A stretch of 64,000 nucleotides of DNA from Orrella marina (GTDB lineage Bacteria; Pseudomonadota; Gammaproteobacteria; Burkholderiales; Burkholderiaceae_B). This document shows positions 46,687 through 55,309 of the stretch, in pieces. The stretch spans positions 434,001 through 498,000 of the forward strand of contig NZ_CP028901.1 in NCBI RefSeq assembly GCF_003058465.1, given 5' to 3'. A program made the translations under genes and the position numbers. The notes beneath the pieces are model-generated. The model made no database searches, was not told where the DNA came from, and saw only the letters and a list, made by a program, of their open reading frames with translations. Position 1 is the first letter of the stretch. The number at the start of each line of letters is the position of its first letter.

Positions 46687-47463
46687 ATGCCACTTGTATT
46701 TGAAGTCGATAACCACGTTGCGACCATTACGCTCAACAGACCAGAGGCCATGAACAGTATTGATCCGGAAACCCGGTCGCAGCTGCATGATGCCTGGATC
46801 AGAATCAAGACAGACGATGCAATACGTGTCGCAATACTGACCGGCGCAGGCGAGAAAGCGTTCTGCACCGGATCCGATCTGAAGAAAACCATGCCACCCA
46901 GGGAGAGCTTTGCGGAGCTGACGTTTGGCCGGTCCGAGTCTGATCATCTACTTGCCGGACTGGATACGGACAAACCGTTGATTTGCGCCATCAATGGTTA
47001 CGCGATGGGAGGTGGAATGGAGCTAGCCTTGGCTTGCGACATTCGCATCGCCTCAGAAAGGGCACAGTTTGCACTGTCCGAAGTCAGAATTGGCAGCATC
47101 CCTGGCGCCGGCGGAACACAGCGTCTGCCAAGAGCGATCGGCGCATCGAACGCAATGCTGATGCTCTTGACGGGTGACCGATTTGATGCAAGAGAGGCAC
47201 TAAGGGTTGGTCTCGTTAGTCAGGTTGTTCCCGCCGCCGATCTCATGGCGCAGGCGCGGGCAATCGCCCTGAGAATCGCGCAAAACGCACCTTTATCGGT
47301 GCGCGCAATCAAACGCCTGGTGTATCAGGGTCTGGATATGCCTTTGCCCGCCGCCATGGACGCCGAGCGCTACGTGTTCGGCCTGTTGCGCGACACCGAG
47401 GACCGGATCGAAGGGCGTCGAGCATTTCAGGAGAAGCGCCAGCCAGAGTACAAGGGACGCTGA
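46687..47463 (+). CDS. Enoyl-CoA hydratase/isomerase family protein 1
   Basis: 258 residues of the crotonase fold; GAGG precedes the ATG. The oxyanion-hole segments are ILTGAGEKAFCTGSDLKK and ICAINGYAMGGGMELALACD. One catalytic Glu is present in FALSEVRIGSIPGAGGTQRL. The second Glu of typical hydratases (position in SLAMEMVLTGD) is Leu here (SNAMLMLLTGD). It may therefore not be a standard hydratase. It lies between CoA-transferases and acyl-CoA dehydrogenase in one run of genes. Confidence 0.85.
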   Translation: MPLVFEVDNHVATITLNRPEAMNSIDPETRSQLHDAWIRIKTDDAIRVAILTGAGEKAFCTGSDLKKTMPPRESFAELTFGRSESDHLLAGLDTDKPLICAINGYAMGGGMELALACDIRIASERAQFALSEVRIGSIPGAGGTQRLPRAIGASNAMLMLLTGDRFDAREALRVGLVSQVVPAADLMAQARAIALRIAQNAPLSVRAIKRLVYQGLDMPLPAAMDAERYVFGLLRDTEDRIEGRRAFQEKRQPEYKGR

Positions 47464-47535
47464 CCCCGGGTTACTTCGTTTTAAGCATCATTCAATGCCT
47501 GAATCAGGCTCCTTTTAAACTGACCGGATATACAG

Positions 47536-48723
47536 ATGGATTTTGAATTGCCTGAATCTTCACGGATGGTCCGTGACACCGTCGCACGATTTGTCAAATC
47601 TGAGCTCATCCCGAACGAGCCGCTGATTATTCGACGTGAAGCTGAGCGCGGGTTCGAAGACACAGCGTTGATTCCTGCCGAGCTTGATGCACACCTGCAG
47701 AACAAAGCCAGGGAGATTGGCCTTTGGGGAATTGATGTTCCGCAAGAGTTTGGCGGACAGGATCTGGGAATGCTGACCAAGTGTCTGGTGATCGAACAGC
47801 TCAAGCACAGCATCGTGCCATTTGTCTTGCCTCCCGAGAGCCCGAATCTCTTCATGCTCAAGGAGTTGTGCAAGGGCGATCAGATCGACAAGTATCTGCT
47901 GCCATACTCGCGAGGTGAAAAGAAAAGCTGCCTGGTTCTCTCCGAGCCTGGTGCCGGCTCGGATGCTGCAGCGATCAAGACTAGCGCAGAACGAAGGAAC
48001 GGCAAATGGGTACTGAATGGTACCAAGATATGGATAAGCAACGCCCGCAGATCCGATTTCATGATTGTCATGGCTGTTACTGACCGAAAAGCGGGCAAGA
48101 AAGGAGCTTTCACTGCGTTCCTCGTAGATCAGGGAACCCCTGGTCTATCAGTTCCCAGTTCTTATCCGATGATTGGTGAGTACCACCCTTACGAGGTAGT
48201 CCTTGACAATGTGGAGCTTGACGACAGTCAGGTACTGGGCGAGGTCGGGCAAGGGTTCGCTCCGTTGTCCAAGCGCCTTGGTGTGCGTCGTCTGGAAATC
48301 GCTTCCCGGTGCCTGGGATTAGCGAGTCGCTGCCTTTCAATGATGATTGAGCAAGCGAACACCCGGCACACATTTGGTGCGCCACTGGCCGACAGGCAGG
48401 CGATTCAATGGTGGATTGCTGACAGCTACCAGGAGTTGGAGATGGTCAGGCTGATGGTTTACCAGATGGCCTGGAAAATGGATTCGGGCGCAGGTGATGT
48501 GCGCCTTGATGGTTCAATGGTCAAAGTGCAGGGTACCGAAATGATCACCAGGGTTGTCGATCGTGCGATCCAGCTCTTTGGTGGAATGGGTGTGTCAAAG
48601 GGACTACCTCTTGAATATATTTCGAGAATGTGTCGCGTCATGAGAATTGTTGAAGGGCCAAGTGAAGTTCATCGCTGGGTAATTGCCCGTGAGCTTCTGA
48701 GAAACGGATTGCCGGAAAATTAA
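47536..48723 (+). CDS. Acyl-CoA dehydrogenase
   Basis: 395 residues. The helical N-terminal domain is followed by CLVLSEPGAGSDAAAIKTSA, WVLNGTKIWISNA (FAD and substrate binding) and a C-terminal domain with IQLFGGMGVSKGLPLE and RIVEGPSEVHRWVIARELL. The Glu of EGPSEVH is in the place of the catalytic base. It oxidises an acyl-CoA to the 2,3-enoyl-CoA, passing electrons to an electron-transfer flavoprotein. Ten bases separate it from the next gene. Confidence 0.9.
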   Translation: MDFELPESSRMVRDTVARFVKSELIPNEPLIIRREAERGFEDTALIPAELDAHLQNKAREIGLWGIDVPQEFGGQDLGMLTKCLVIEQLKHSIVPFVLPPESPNLFMLKELCKGDQIDKYLLPYSRGEKKSCLVLSEPGAGSDAAAIKTSAERRNGKWVLNGTKIWISNARRSDFMIVMAVTDRKAGKKGAFTAFLVDQGTPGLSVPSSYPMIGEYHPYEVVLDNVELDDSQVLGEVGQGFAPLSKRLGVRRLEIASRCLGLASRCLSMMIEQANTRHTFGAPLADRQAIQWWIADSYQELEMVRLMVYQMAWKMDSGAGDVRLDGSMVKVQGTEMITRVVDRAIQLFGGMGVSKGLPLEYISRMCRVMRIVEGPSEVHRWVIARELLRNGLPEN

Positions 48724-48733
48724 AGGAAGCCTG

Positions 48734-49930
48734 ATGATAAACTTTATCTCGCAAAGCCGTGACATGCGCCTGTATGCCGGCGAGCGGGCTCTGGAGAATT
48801 TGCCACGAGAGATGTCGCGGCTCAAAGCGAGCAAGGCAATGGTGATTTGTGGCAATAGTGTTGCCACCAGAACCTCGTTGCCGGACCGTATCAGAGAGAT
48901 ACTCGGTGAATCCTGGGCTGGCATGTTTGGCTATATGGGCAAGGATGCTCCGCTCGAGGACGTACTTGGCGCGGTAGAGTATGCACGCGAGATCAAAGCT
49001 GATGTGCTGATTGCGGTCGGTGCGGGCAGTGTCCTCAAGGCGACCAGAGTTGTGGCGATGATGCTTGGCGAGAATAAATCCGTGCAGGATATTGCAACCC
49101 GTTTCTTCGAAGACCGTCCACCGGTGAGCCCAAAACTACTCGCTCCCAAGCCTCCCATCATCAACGTGCTTACAGCTGCGACCTCTGCTCAGAACAGGGC
49201 GGGGGCGGCGATCCATAACCCGACCGGTGGTCCGCGTCTGGAGTTTTTCGACCCCAAGACACGACCGTGTGCTGTTTTCTGGGATCACGAAGCGCTCATG
49301 ACCGCGCCACCCTCCCTGGCGATATCGACGGGAGTAAGCGTTTTCTGGAGATCGCTAATGAACATTGCGGCGATTGATACGGCGAACCCGCTGGTCCAGG
49401 CCTCTCGTCTGCATGCGTTCGAGTTGGCTCGAACCAGTCTTCCCCGGGCGGGTGATCCTGAGGATGTGACCGCTCGCATGAGTCTTTGCGCTGCTGCATT
49501 GCTGCAGAACCGAGACGAGGATGATGGTGGACGCCCATTTGATGTTCACTGGATTGCCAGTAGTGTCTATGCGCTGGGCGCAGCATTGTTCAATCGTGTG
49601 CGGCACCTGGATCAGGGCATTACGCATGCCATACTGACTCCGGCAGCAATTCAGAACTTTCACGACCTGTCTTCAACCGCGGTCGAAACAATTGGTGCGC
49701 GACTCGGTCTCGAGCCGTGCGAGGCTGGGGACCCAGATCGAGTCTGCCAGCAAGTCAGAGACTATTTTGCTCAGTTTGGATTTCCGTTGACGCTGGGCGA
49801 ACATGGGGTCGAGCTAAGTGATCTCCTTCCAGCTTTGCATAATTCTTTACACAATTTCAACGCCAACCGTAGCGGGGGACTGCATCTGCACCGGGATCGG
49901 CTCGAGCGGATCCTGGAGCAGTCTCTTTAA
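48734..49930 (+). CDS. Iron-alcohol-dehydrogenase-fold protein with missing metal ligands
   Basis: 398 residues. The N-terminal nucleotide fold shows FGYMGKDAPLEDVLGAVEYA and DVLIAVGAGSVLKATR, where family members have GGGSxxD; the Asp is Lys here. The metal ligands expected in a GxDALTHAxE-like segment are replaced (STGVSVFWRSLMNIAAIDT), although LDQGITHAILTPAAI keeps one His. It resembles the maleylacetate reductase branch. It may use NAD(P)H without metal or have lost activity. It lies in the catabolic operon, between acyl-CoA dehydrogenase and MmgE/PrpD genes. Confidence 0.75.
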   Translation: MINFISQSRDMRLYAGERALENLPREMSRLKASKAMVICGNSVATRTSLPDRIREILGESWAGMFGYMGKDAPLEDVLGAVEYAREIKADVLIAVGAGSVLKATRVVAMMLGENKSVQDIATRFFEDRPPVSPKLLAPKPPIINVLTAATSAQNRAGAAIHNPTGGPRLEFFDPKTRPCAVFWDHEALMTAPPSLAISTGVSVFWRSLMNIAAIDTANPLVQASRLHAFELARTSLPRAGDPEDVTARMSLCAAALLQNRDEDDGGRPFDVHWIASSVYALGAALFNRVRHLDQGITHAILTPAAIQNFHDLSSTAVETIGARLGLEPCEAGDPDRVCQQVRDYFAQFGFPLTLGEHGVELSDLLPALHNSLHNFNANRSGGLHLHRDRLERILEQSL

Positions 49931-49956
49931 CTCGCGATCGCAGCAGGACCAAATAT

Positions 49957-51330
49957 ATGAGTGAATTGAATGCTTCCCGGTTGATTGCAAAGTTTGCAAG
50001 TCAGCTTGATCAGCGGCATCTGACTGATGATCTGTCCCATCAGGTGGGCAGGGCCATTATTGATACGGTAGGGGTTGGTGTAGCAGGCAGACACGAGCCA
50101 GCCAGCTTGATCGGTATGAAATATGCACGGTCCCTGCCTTCGCAGGAAGTGGCGCGCGCCTGGGGTGAAAGGCATAGACTGTCGCTGCATGCCTGCGTTT
50201 TGTATAATGGAATTGCTGCGCATGTGCTAGATTTCGACGATGTGAACTCACCGCTTCGCGGGCATCCCAGTATTGCGTTGTTGCCGCCATTGCTGGCACT
50301 GGGAGAGGCAAACGATCTGACAGTTTCCAGAGTTGCTGCTGCGTACGTCGTCGGATTTGAGGTAATGGTCAGAATCGCCCGTGCAATGGTCCAGGATCAT
50401 TACGCAAAGGGCTGGCACGCGACCACTACACTGGGCACAATTGGTGCAGCGATCGCCTGCTCGAACTTGCTTGGGCTCACTGAGGATCAAACGGTCAACT
50501 GCATTGGACTTGCCGTCGCACAAGCTGCTGGTACCCGGGGAAACTTTGGGACGATGGCCAAGTCTTTTCAGACTGGACAGTGTGGGGTTGCCGGCATGAC
50601 CGCTGCGCTGCTTGCACAGTTCGGGATGACTGCCAGTGATGAAGCGCTTGACGGGGAGCAAGGATTTACGCGCCTGTATGGTGAGTATGAACGGCTGGAC
50701 GAGTGCCTTGCCGGATTGGAGTCGAGCCCACATGAATTGTTGAACAGTGGCATTGAAATCAAGAAGTACCCGATGTGCTACGCAGCGCACCGCTCCCTGG
50801 ACGGGATACTTTCGCTTGTCCGTGAACACCGGTTTGAGGCGCAACAGGTGAGGGCGATTCATGTGACGAGCAACTACCGCGCTTTAGTGCCTTTGATTCA
50901 CAGCCGGCCCACAACTGGTCTTGAGGCCAAATTCAGCATGGAATATGCCATGGCAGCGGCAGTCGTGGATCGACGAATGAGTCTGGCTAGTTTTACGGAT
51001 GAGGCTGTCATGAGGCCCGAAATTCAGTCATTCCTGTCGAAAGTTACCAAAGCAGAGTGTGCTGGTCCCCAGACTCCTCGCTGGAACGAACTGACTGTTG
51101 AACTTGTAAATGGTCAATCTATCCGAAAAAAAATCACGACCTTGCATGGATCCATGCAACATCCATTAAGCGACCAGGAACTCAAGATAAAATGGGATGA
51201 CTGTATGTCATTTGGTGGCTTTGCTGACCAGGGGGATGCTTTTTTTGAAACAGCGCTCACTCATTCCGATCGAACGGTTCGAGAGCTCATGGTTCTGTTA
51301 CCGTGCGAATCGATCCAGCAAGCTGTTTGA
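49957..51330 (+). CDS. MmgE/PrpD family protein
   Basis: 457 residues. Family landmarks are AIIDTVGVGVAGRHEPASLI, YNGIAAHVLDFDDVNSPLRG, HPSIALLPPLLALGEANDLT and KGWHATTTLGTIGAAIACS. KKYPMCYAAHRSLDGILSLV carries the conserved His. The family includes 2-methylcitrate dehydratase, cis-aconitate decarboxylase and iminodisuccinate epimerase, which all act on tri- or dicarboxylates. That supports a dicarboxylate-like substrate for the cluster. It is the last gene of the plus-strand run before an IS630 insertion. Confidence 0.88.
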   Translation: MSELNASRLIAKFASQLDQRHLTDDLSHQVGRAIIDTVGVGVAGRHEPASLIGMKYARSLPSQEVARAWGERHRLSLHACVLYNGIAAHVLDFDDVNSPLRGHPSIALLPPLLALGEANDLTVSRVAAAYVVGFEVMVRIARAMVQDHYAKGWHATTTLGTIGAAIACSNLLGLTEDQTVNCIGLAVAQAAGTRGNFGTMAKSFQTGQCGVAGMTAALLAQFGMTASDEALDGEQGFTRLYGEYERLDECLAGLESSPHELLNSGIEIKKYPMCYAAHRSLDGILSLVREHRFEAQQVRAIHVTSNYRALVPLIHSRPTTGLEAKFSMEYAMAAAVVDRRMSLASFTDEAVMRPEIQSFLSKVTKAECAGPQTPRWNELTVELVNGQSIRKKITTLHGSMQHPLSDQELKIKWDDCMSFGGFADQGDAFFETALTHSDRTVRELMVLLPCESIQQAV

Positions 51331-51391
51331 TTGGAATGTATCGACTTATAGGGTGATACCCAGTTACATGAAAGGTTATTGAGTCTTTCGG

Positions 51392-52477
51392 ATGTTTGCC
51401 ATGGCCAAGCCCGCTGCACCGTTCAATCTGTCCTTGCTCGATCGGGAAACATTACAGGGCTGGCTGCGCAAAAGTACACTGGATCAGCGGCTGGCTCAGC
51501 GAGCCAGGATTTTGCTGGAGCTCGGTGCAGGAATGACGCCACGGGCAGTCAGCGAGAAGCTCGATGTTACGGCTCCAGTAGTTTTCAAGTGGCGCAAGCG
51601 TTATCTGGAGCAAGGCATTGAGGGACTGAACGATTTGCCTCGCCCGGGTCAGCCCCGCAAACTCAGTGAGAAGAAGGTTCGGGAGATCCTGGACAAGACC
51701 GTGCATCAGGTGCCGAAAGAAGCCACCCACTGGAGCCTGCGCCTGATGGCCAAGTACACGGACACCACAGTCTGGCAAGTCAGTCAGGTCTGGGAAGCCG
51801 CAGGCTTGAAACCTCATCTGAGCCAGACTTTCAAGATCAACAACGATCCGGACTTTGTCGAGAAGGTGATCGACATCGTCGGGCTCTACATGAATCCTCC
51901 TGACAACGCGATGGTGCTATCCGTCGATGAGAAGACACAGATCCAGGCTCTGGACAGAACTCAGGTCCAGTTACCACACTTACCTCCTCGTCCCGGTCAG
52001 GTCGAGCGTCGTACGCATGATGACAAGCGCAATGGTACTGCAAGTCTGTATGCCGCTTTTGATGTGGCCTCCGGCAAGGTCATCGGGCGCGTGACCGAGC
52101 GCCATCGTGCACAAGCTTTCCTCGATTTCATCTGGCAGATCGATCACGACACCCCGAAAGAGCTGGACCTGCATGTGATTCTGGACAACAGCTCAGCGCA
52201 CAAGACCGTAGCAGTAAAAGCCTGGCTGGAGAGGAATCCTCGCATCAAGCTGCACTCCACGCCTACTAGCGCATGCTGGCTTGAGGAGGTCGGACAATGG
52301 TTCGGTCATCTCGAGGGCAAGGCCCTTGATCGGGGAGGCTTCACCAGCGTGAAAGATTTACGGGAAACCATCAAGACATTCATTGATACACACAACAAGC
52401 TCAGCGCCAAACCGTTTCGCTGGACCAAATCGGCTGATGCAATTCTGGCCAGTGTGGGACGTGCAGAAAATTCTTGA
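51392..52477 (+). CDS. IS630-family transposase, catalytic Glu altered
   Basis: 361 residues. The N-terminal helix-turn-helix region reads RARILLELGAGMTPRAVSEK and VVFKWRKRYLEQGIEGLNDL. The DDE core has SVDEKTQIQALDR (first Asp) and HVILDNSSAHKT (second Asp). The third residue normally lies in SASWLNxVERWF; here it reads SACWLEEVGQWFGHLEGKAL, so the Glu of VERWF is gone, with a Glu two positions earlier. The partial copy at 55.3-56.0 kb keeps VERWF. The protein is full length but probably inactive. Confidence 0.88.
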   Translation: MFAMAKPAAPFNLSLLDRETLQGWLRKSTLDQRLAQRARILLELGAGMTPRAVSEKLDVTAPVVFKWRKRYLEQGIEGLNDLPRPGQPRKLSEKKVREILDKTVHQVPKEATHWSLRLMAKYTDTTVWQVSQVWEAAGLKPHLSQTFKINNDPDFVEKVIDIVGLYMNPPDNAMVLSVDEKTQIQALDRTQVQLPHLPPRPGQVERRTHDDKRNGTASLYAAFDVASGKVIGRVTERHRAQAFLDFIWQIDHDTPKELDLHVILDNSSAHKTVAVKAWLERNPRIKLHSTPTSACWLEEVGQWFGHLEGKALDRGGFTSVKDLRETIKTFIDTHNKLSAKPFRWTKSADAILASVGRAENS

Positions 52478-52518
52478 TTCCGAATCACTGAATGAACCTC
52501 AGTCAGCATGCAAGATTA

Positions 52519-52556
52519 TTGACTTCCTCCCAGGCCTGAACGGCGGGGCTTGTCGC
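52519..52556 (+). other. IS200/IS605-like end segment (tentative)
   Basis: TTGACTTCCTCCCAGGCCTG followed by AACGGCGGGGCTTGTCGC resembles the hairpin at the right end of IS200/IS605 elements in many Gram-negative bacteria. No tnpA or tnpB remains nearby. This is a pattern impression. Confidence 0.3.
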
Positions 52557-52679
52557 GCACCGGGTCAGTCCTGTCTGTGTGGCGGGTCGTTTGCGCCTGA
52601 GGCAATCATGAGTCGTCCCTCCATGCGGTTAAAGAAAATGCGCGAACCCTGGCCAGTCCAGTGCGGTGTCAGCTTAATC

Positions 52680-52723
52680 TCGCGTTCGCAACCAACCAGT
52701 ATTGCAGTTGATCGCGAACGCGA
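52680..52723 (-). terminator. Hairpin after the DUF35/thiolase operon
   Basis: TCGCGTTCGC (52680-52689) pairs perfectly with GCGAACGCGA (52714-52723). It starts 27 bases beyond the end of the DUF35 gene on the minus strand. Confidence 0.5.
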
Positions 52724-52749
52724 AGATCGTACAAAGGCTAGCGGCGTAC

Positions 52750-53145
52750 TCAGTCTGCCAGAACGGCTTTCGGGATCCTGTATCCGTCAGGATGATCAAC
52801 GTATTCAAGTTTCACCGGTGCGTCCAGTCGGATACGGTCGATCACATCATGATCCATGTAACTGACCATGATGGGACCTTCTTCAAGCTCAATGGCCACG
52901 ACGAGATGCGGAGCGGGATAGGCAGGCAGGTACTTTCGGTGAAATACCGTCCAGGAGATGATCTTCGCATTGCCGGAGATAGGAACCCACTCATAATTCA
53001 GACTTAGCGTTTCCGGGCACGCAGGTCCAGGCGGGTAACGGAACACGCCGGACTCTGTACAGCGTTGCAGTTTCATTTCTCCCTGGGCGATACTTTTCCA
53101 CATGGGTTCGTCATATGGAGAGTAGAGGCGGGGTTGCTGACTCAT
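52750..53145 (-). CDS. Zn-ribbon OB-fold (DUF35) thiolase partner
   Basis: 131 residues. The N-terminal ribbon part (MWKSIAQGEMKLQRCTESGV then RYPPGPACP) keeps cysteines at C in LQRC and PAC only, so a complete four-Cys zinc site is not evident. The OB fold follows: WVPISGNAKIISWTVFHRKY, APHLVVAIELEEGPIMVSYM. DUF35 proteins form complexes with thiolase-like enzymes, as BbsA does with BbsB. It lies 15 bases after the thiolase gene with AAGGAG before its ATG. Confidence 0.87.
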   Translation of the reverse strand: MSQQPRLYSPYDEPMWKSIAQGEMKLQRCTESGVFRYPPGPACPETLSLNYEWVPISGNAKIISWTVFHRKYLPAYPAPHLVVAIELEEGPIMVSYMDHDVIDRIRLDAPVKLEYVDHPDGYRIPKAVLAD

Positions 53146-53160
53146 TATTCGAGACTCCTT

Positions 53161-54345
53161 TCAAGCGCCGTAGATGACGGACATGGCTTTTCCTGCGACA
53201 TCGGATATGTACTGCACATGCCTGCAATCCGTCACCTGGCGCTGGTCAAGTCCGCCCCGTACCTGCCGAACTGCTTCGATCTGGTGGTTCCATCCTTGCA
53301 TGTACGACTCAGAAACATGGCCGCCATGTGTGTTGATGGGTAGCTTGCCGTTCACACCAATTCCTGTTTGCGCGATGAAGTGCGCTGCCTCGCCTTGTTC
53401 GCAGAAACCGAATCCTTCCAGTGCAAAGAATATGTGCGGTGTGAAGCTGTCATAGACAAGCAGCGCGTCAATGTCTTTCGGCCCGATTCCGGCAGCCGAA
53501 TAAACCTGTTGAGCCGCTTTCTGTTGTGCGGGTCGGTAGAAGTCAACGAGTCGAGGACCGAGGCTTGTTGCCTGGTGGTTCAGATCAGAGCGACCCAGGC
53601 CACGAATGTAGACCGGTTTCTGTGCTACCTTTCTTGCGCGACTGGCCTCCATGATGATCAACGCAACACCTCCATCGTTGATCAGACAATAGTCGTTCAG
53701 GCGCAAGGGTTCTGCGACGTACGGTGCAGCAAGATAGTCGTCAATTGTCAACGGCTTCTTGCTCATGATGGCATTAGGGTTGAGAGAGGCCCATTGCCGC
53801 TGACCGACTGCGACCTGTCCGAGATCCTTGTCCGAGAGGTCCCAAAGCGCTTTGTAACGTTGAAACATTAGTGCGTAAAGCGCTCCCTGAGAAGTCAGGC
53901 CCCAAGGGCTGTGGTAAACGTACGAGAGAAACGACTGGCCTCCCATGGCTTGCGGTCCTCCGTACTGAACCGCCGCCGAGCGCTGATCATTGCCGTACAC
54001 CAGCGCCACAACTTCTGCCATGCCAGACTTGATCGCCATCACGGCCTGAAATACAGCCTGCACCGCATCGGCCTGGCCTCCCCAGGTTGGATCAATGTTC
54101 AGAATCTCGCCCATACGTTCGTATGCGGTGGTTGGCCCTACGATCAGGCCATCGACCTCGCTGCGATCAATGCCCGCATCGGCGAGCGCTTTCTTGAACG
54201 CGACGGTTGCATAGCCGTAGGAGTCGTGTGGCTTCTCTCCGTTGCGAACCCGTCTATAGTCATCGACATAATCTGTGTGTCCTATCCCGACGACAGCCGA
54301 GATGTCCGATGTATCCGTGCTTCCATCTGCTATGTTATCTTGCAC
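53161..54345 (-). CDS. Thiolase-family protein (SCP2-type, DUF35-linked)
   Basis: 394 residues, GTG start with AGGGAG upstream. Landmarks are AVVGIGHTDYVDDYRR, TVAFKKALADAGIDRSEVDG, YCLINDGGVALIIMEASRAR and LPINTHGGHVSESYMQGWNH, where the THGG His is in place. Thiolytic cleavage of a 3-oxoacyl-CoA is the likely role, with its DUF35 partner. The usual Cys nucleophile position near residue 90 is not evident (AVQAVFQAVMAIKSGMAEVV), as in other SCP2-like or BbsB-type members. It is divergent from iclR. Confidence 0.85.
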   Translation of the reverse strand: MQDNIADGSTDTSDISAVVGIGHTDYVDDYRRVRNGEKPHDSYGYATVAFKKALADAGIDRSEVDGLIVGPTTAYERMGEILNIDPTWGGQADAVQAVFQAVMAIKSGMAEVVALVYGNDQRSAAVQYGGPQAMGGQSFLSYVYHSPWGLTSQGALYALMFQRYKALWDLSDKDLGQVAVGQRQWASLNPNAIMSKKPLTIDDYLAAPYVAEPLRLNDYCLINDGGVALIIMEASRARKVAQKPVYIRGLGRSDLNHQATSLGPRLVDFYRPAQQKAAQQVYSAAGIGPKDIDALLVYDSFTPHIFFALEGFGFCEQGEAAHFIAQTGIGVNGKLPINTHGGHVSESYMQGWNHQIEAVRQVRGGLDQRQVTDCRHVQYISDVAGKAMSVIYGA

Positions 54346-54462
54346 AATGCGAATCTCCCTTATTGTGGACTTTTGTTGTCTGATAGTGAGATATTAATGG
54401 GGTGAGAGCGAAAATAATGTTGGTATTTCTGTCAAAAAGTCCACTTTGTAAAATTCATAAAA
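54346..54462. promoter_or_regulatory. Divergent control region of the thiolase operon and iclR
   Basis: 117 bases. GTGGACTTTT at 54365-54374 and its exact reverse complement AAAAGTCCAC at 54435-54444 form a widely spaced inverted pair. TATTGTGGACT at 54361-54371 recurs upstream of the first Bug gene (42750-42760, opposite strand). These are candidate operators for the adjacent IclR protein. The thiolase operon promoter should also lie here. Confidence 0.55.
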
Positions 54463-55263
54463 ATGACTACTGAAAATCTCCGCAGCGGAACTCAAACGAT
54501 CCAGCGTTGTGCGTTGTTATTGCGGTTGATCACAACCCACAACAGGGCCGGCATGAGATTGATCGATTTGTATCGAGGTGCAGGGCTGACCAGGCCAACG
54601 ACTCACCGGATTCTTCAGGCACTGGTTGCCGAGGGCCTTGTGCGGCAGGATGAGAATAATCGTCGCTATTACCTTGGCTCTCTGGTCTATGAAATGGGGG
54701 TTGCTGCTGCACCGCCACTTGATTTGCGGGACATCTGCCAGCCGATGCTGCAGCGCGTTGCACAGGAGACCGGAGACACCGTTTTTCTGACGATCCGCTC
54801 CGGTCTAGATGGTGTCTGCATTGGGCGAGCGGAGGGTGCGTTCCCGATCAAGGCGTTTGTGCTTGATATCGGACGACGCAGGCCGCTTAACATCGGTGGT
54901 GGAGCGCTGGCAATTTTGAGCGCTTTGCCAGATGATGAGATTGAGCGCATCTGGAGTGCGAACAGAGCTCGTATCGAACAAAACTATCCGACCTTCAGTC
55001 TGGAGAAAATGTGGAAACAGATCAATAACTCCAGGGTGGACGGCTACCTGATCAACGAAGTCGTCGAAGTCGACGGGATCCGGTCGATGGCGACACCAAT
55101 CATTGGAACCATGAGTCGACCTGTTGGTGCATTGAGTATCTCGGCGCTCAGAGAGCGACTGTCAGGTCCGAACATTGCGGATAAGGTCTCTTCTTTGCAA
55201 AATGCGGTGGCGACAATCCAGAGCCGGCTCAAAGAGGCCGAGTTTGCAAGTATGGATCTGTAA
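54463..55263 (+). CDS. IclR-family transcriptional regulator
   Basis: 266 residues. The winged helix-turn-helix near 10-75 reads IQRCALLLRLITTHNRAGMR and TRPTTHRILQALVAEGLVRQ. The C-terminal effector domain (80-260) reads DTVFLTIRSGLDGVCIGRAE, GGGALAILSALPDDEI and INEVVEVDGIRSMATPIIG. The family usually controls adjacent catabolic genes in response to their substrate or an intermediate. It is divergent from the thiolase operon; GTGGAC/GTCCAC repeats in the gap are candidate sites. Repressor or activator role cannot be told. Confidence 0.92.
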   Translation: MTTENLRSGTQTIQRCALLLRLITTHNRAGMRLIDLYRGAGLTRPTTHRILQALVAEGLVRQDENNRRYYLGSLVYEMGVAAAPPLDLRDICQPMLQRVAQETGDTVFLTIRSGLDGVCIGRAEGAFPIKAFVLDIGRRRPLNIGGGALAILSALPDDEIERIWSANRARIEQNYPTFSLEKMWKQINNSRVDGYLINEVVEVDGIRSMATPIIGTMSRPVGALSISALRERLSGPNIADKVSSLQNAVATIQSRLKEAEFASMDL

Positions 55264-55309
55264 AGCTGTTCGAACTCTAGTGTACTGATTGGTTAGTTCA
55301 ATTATTTAA

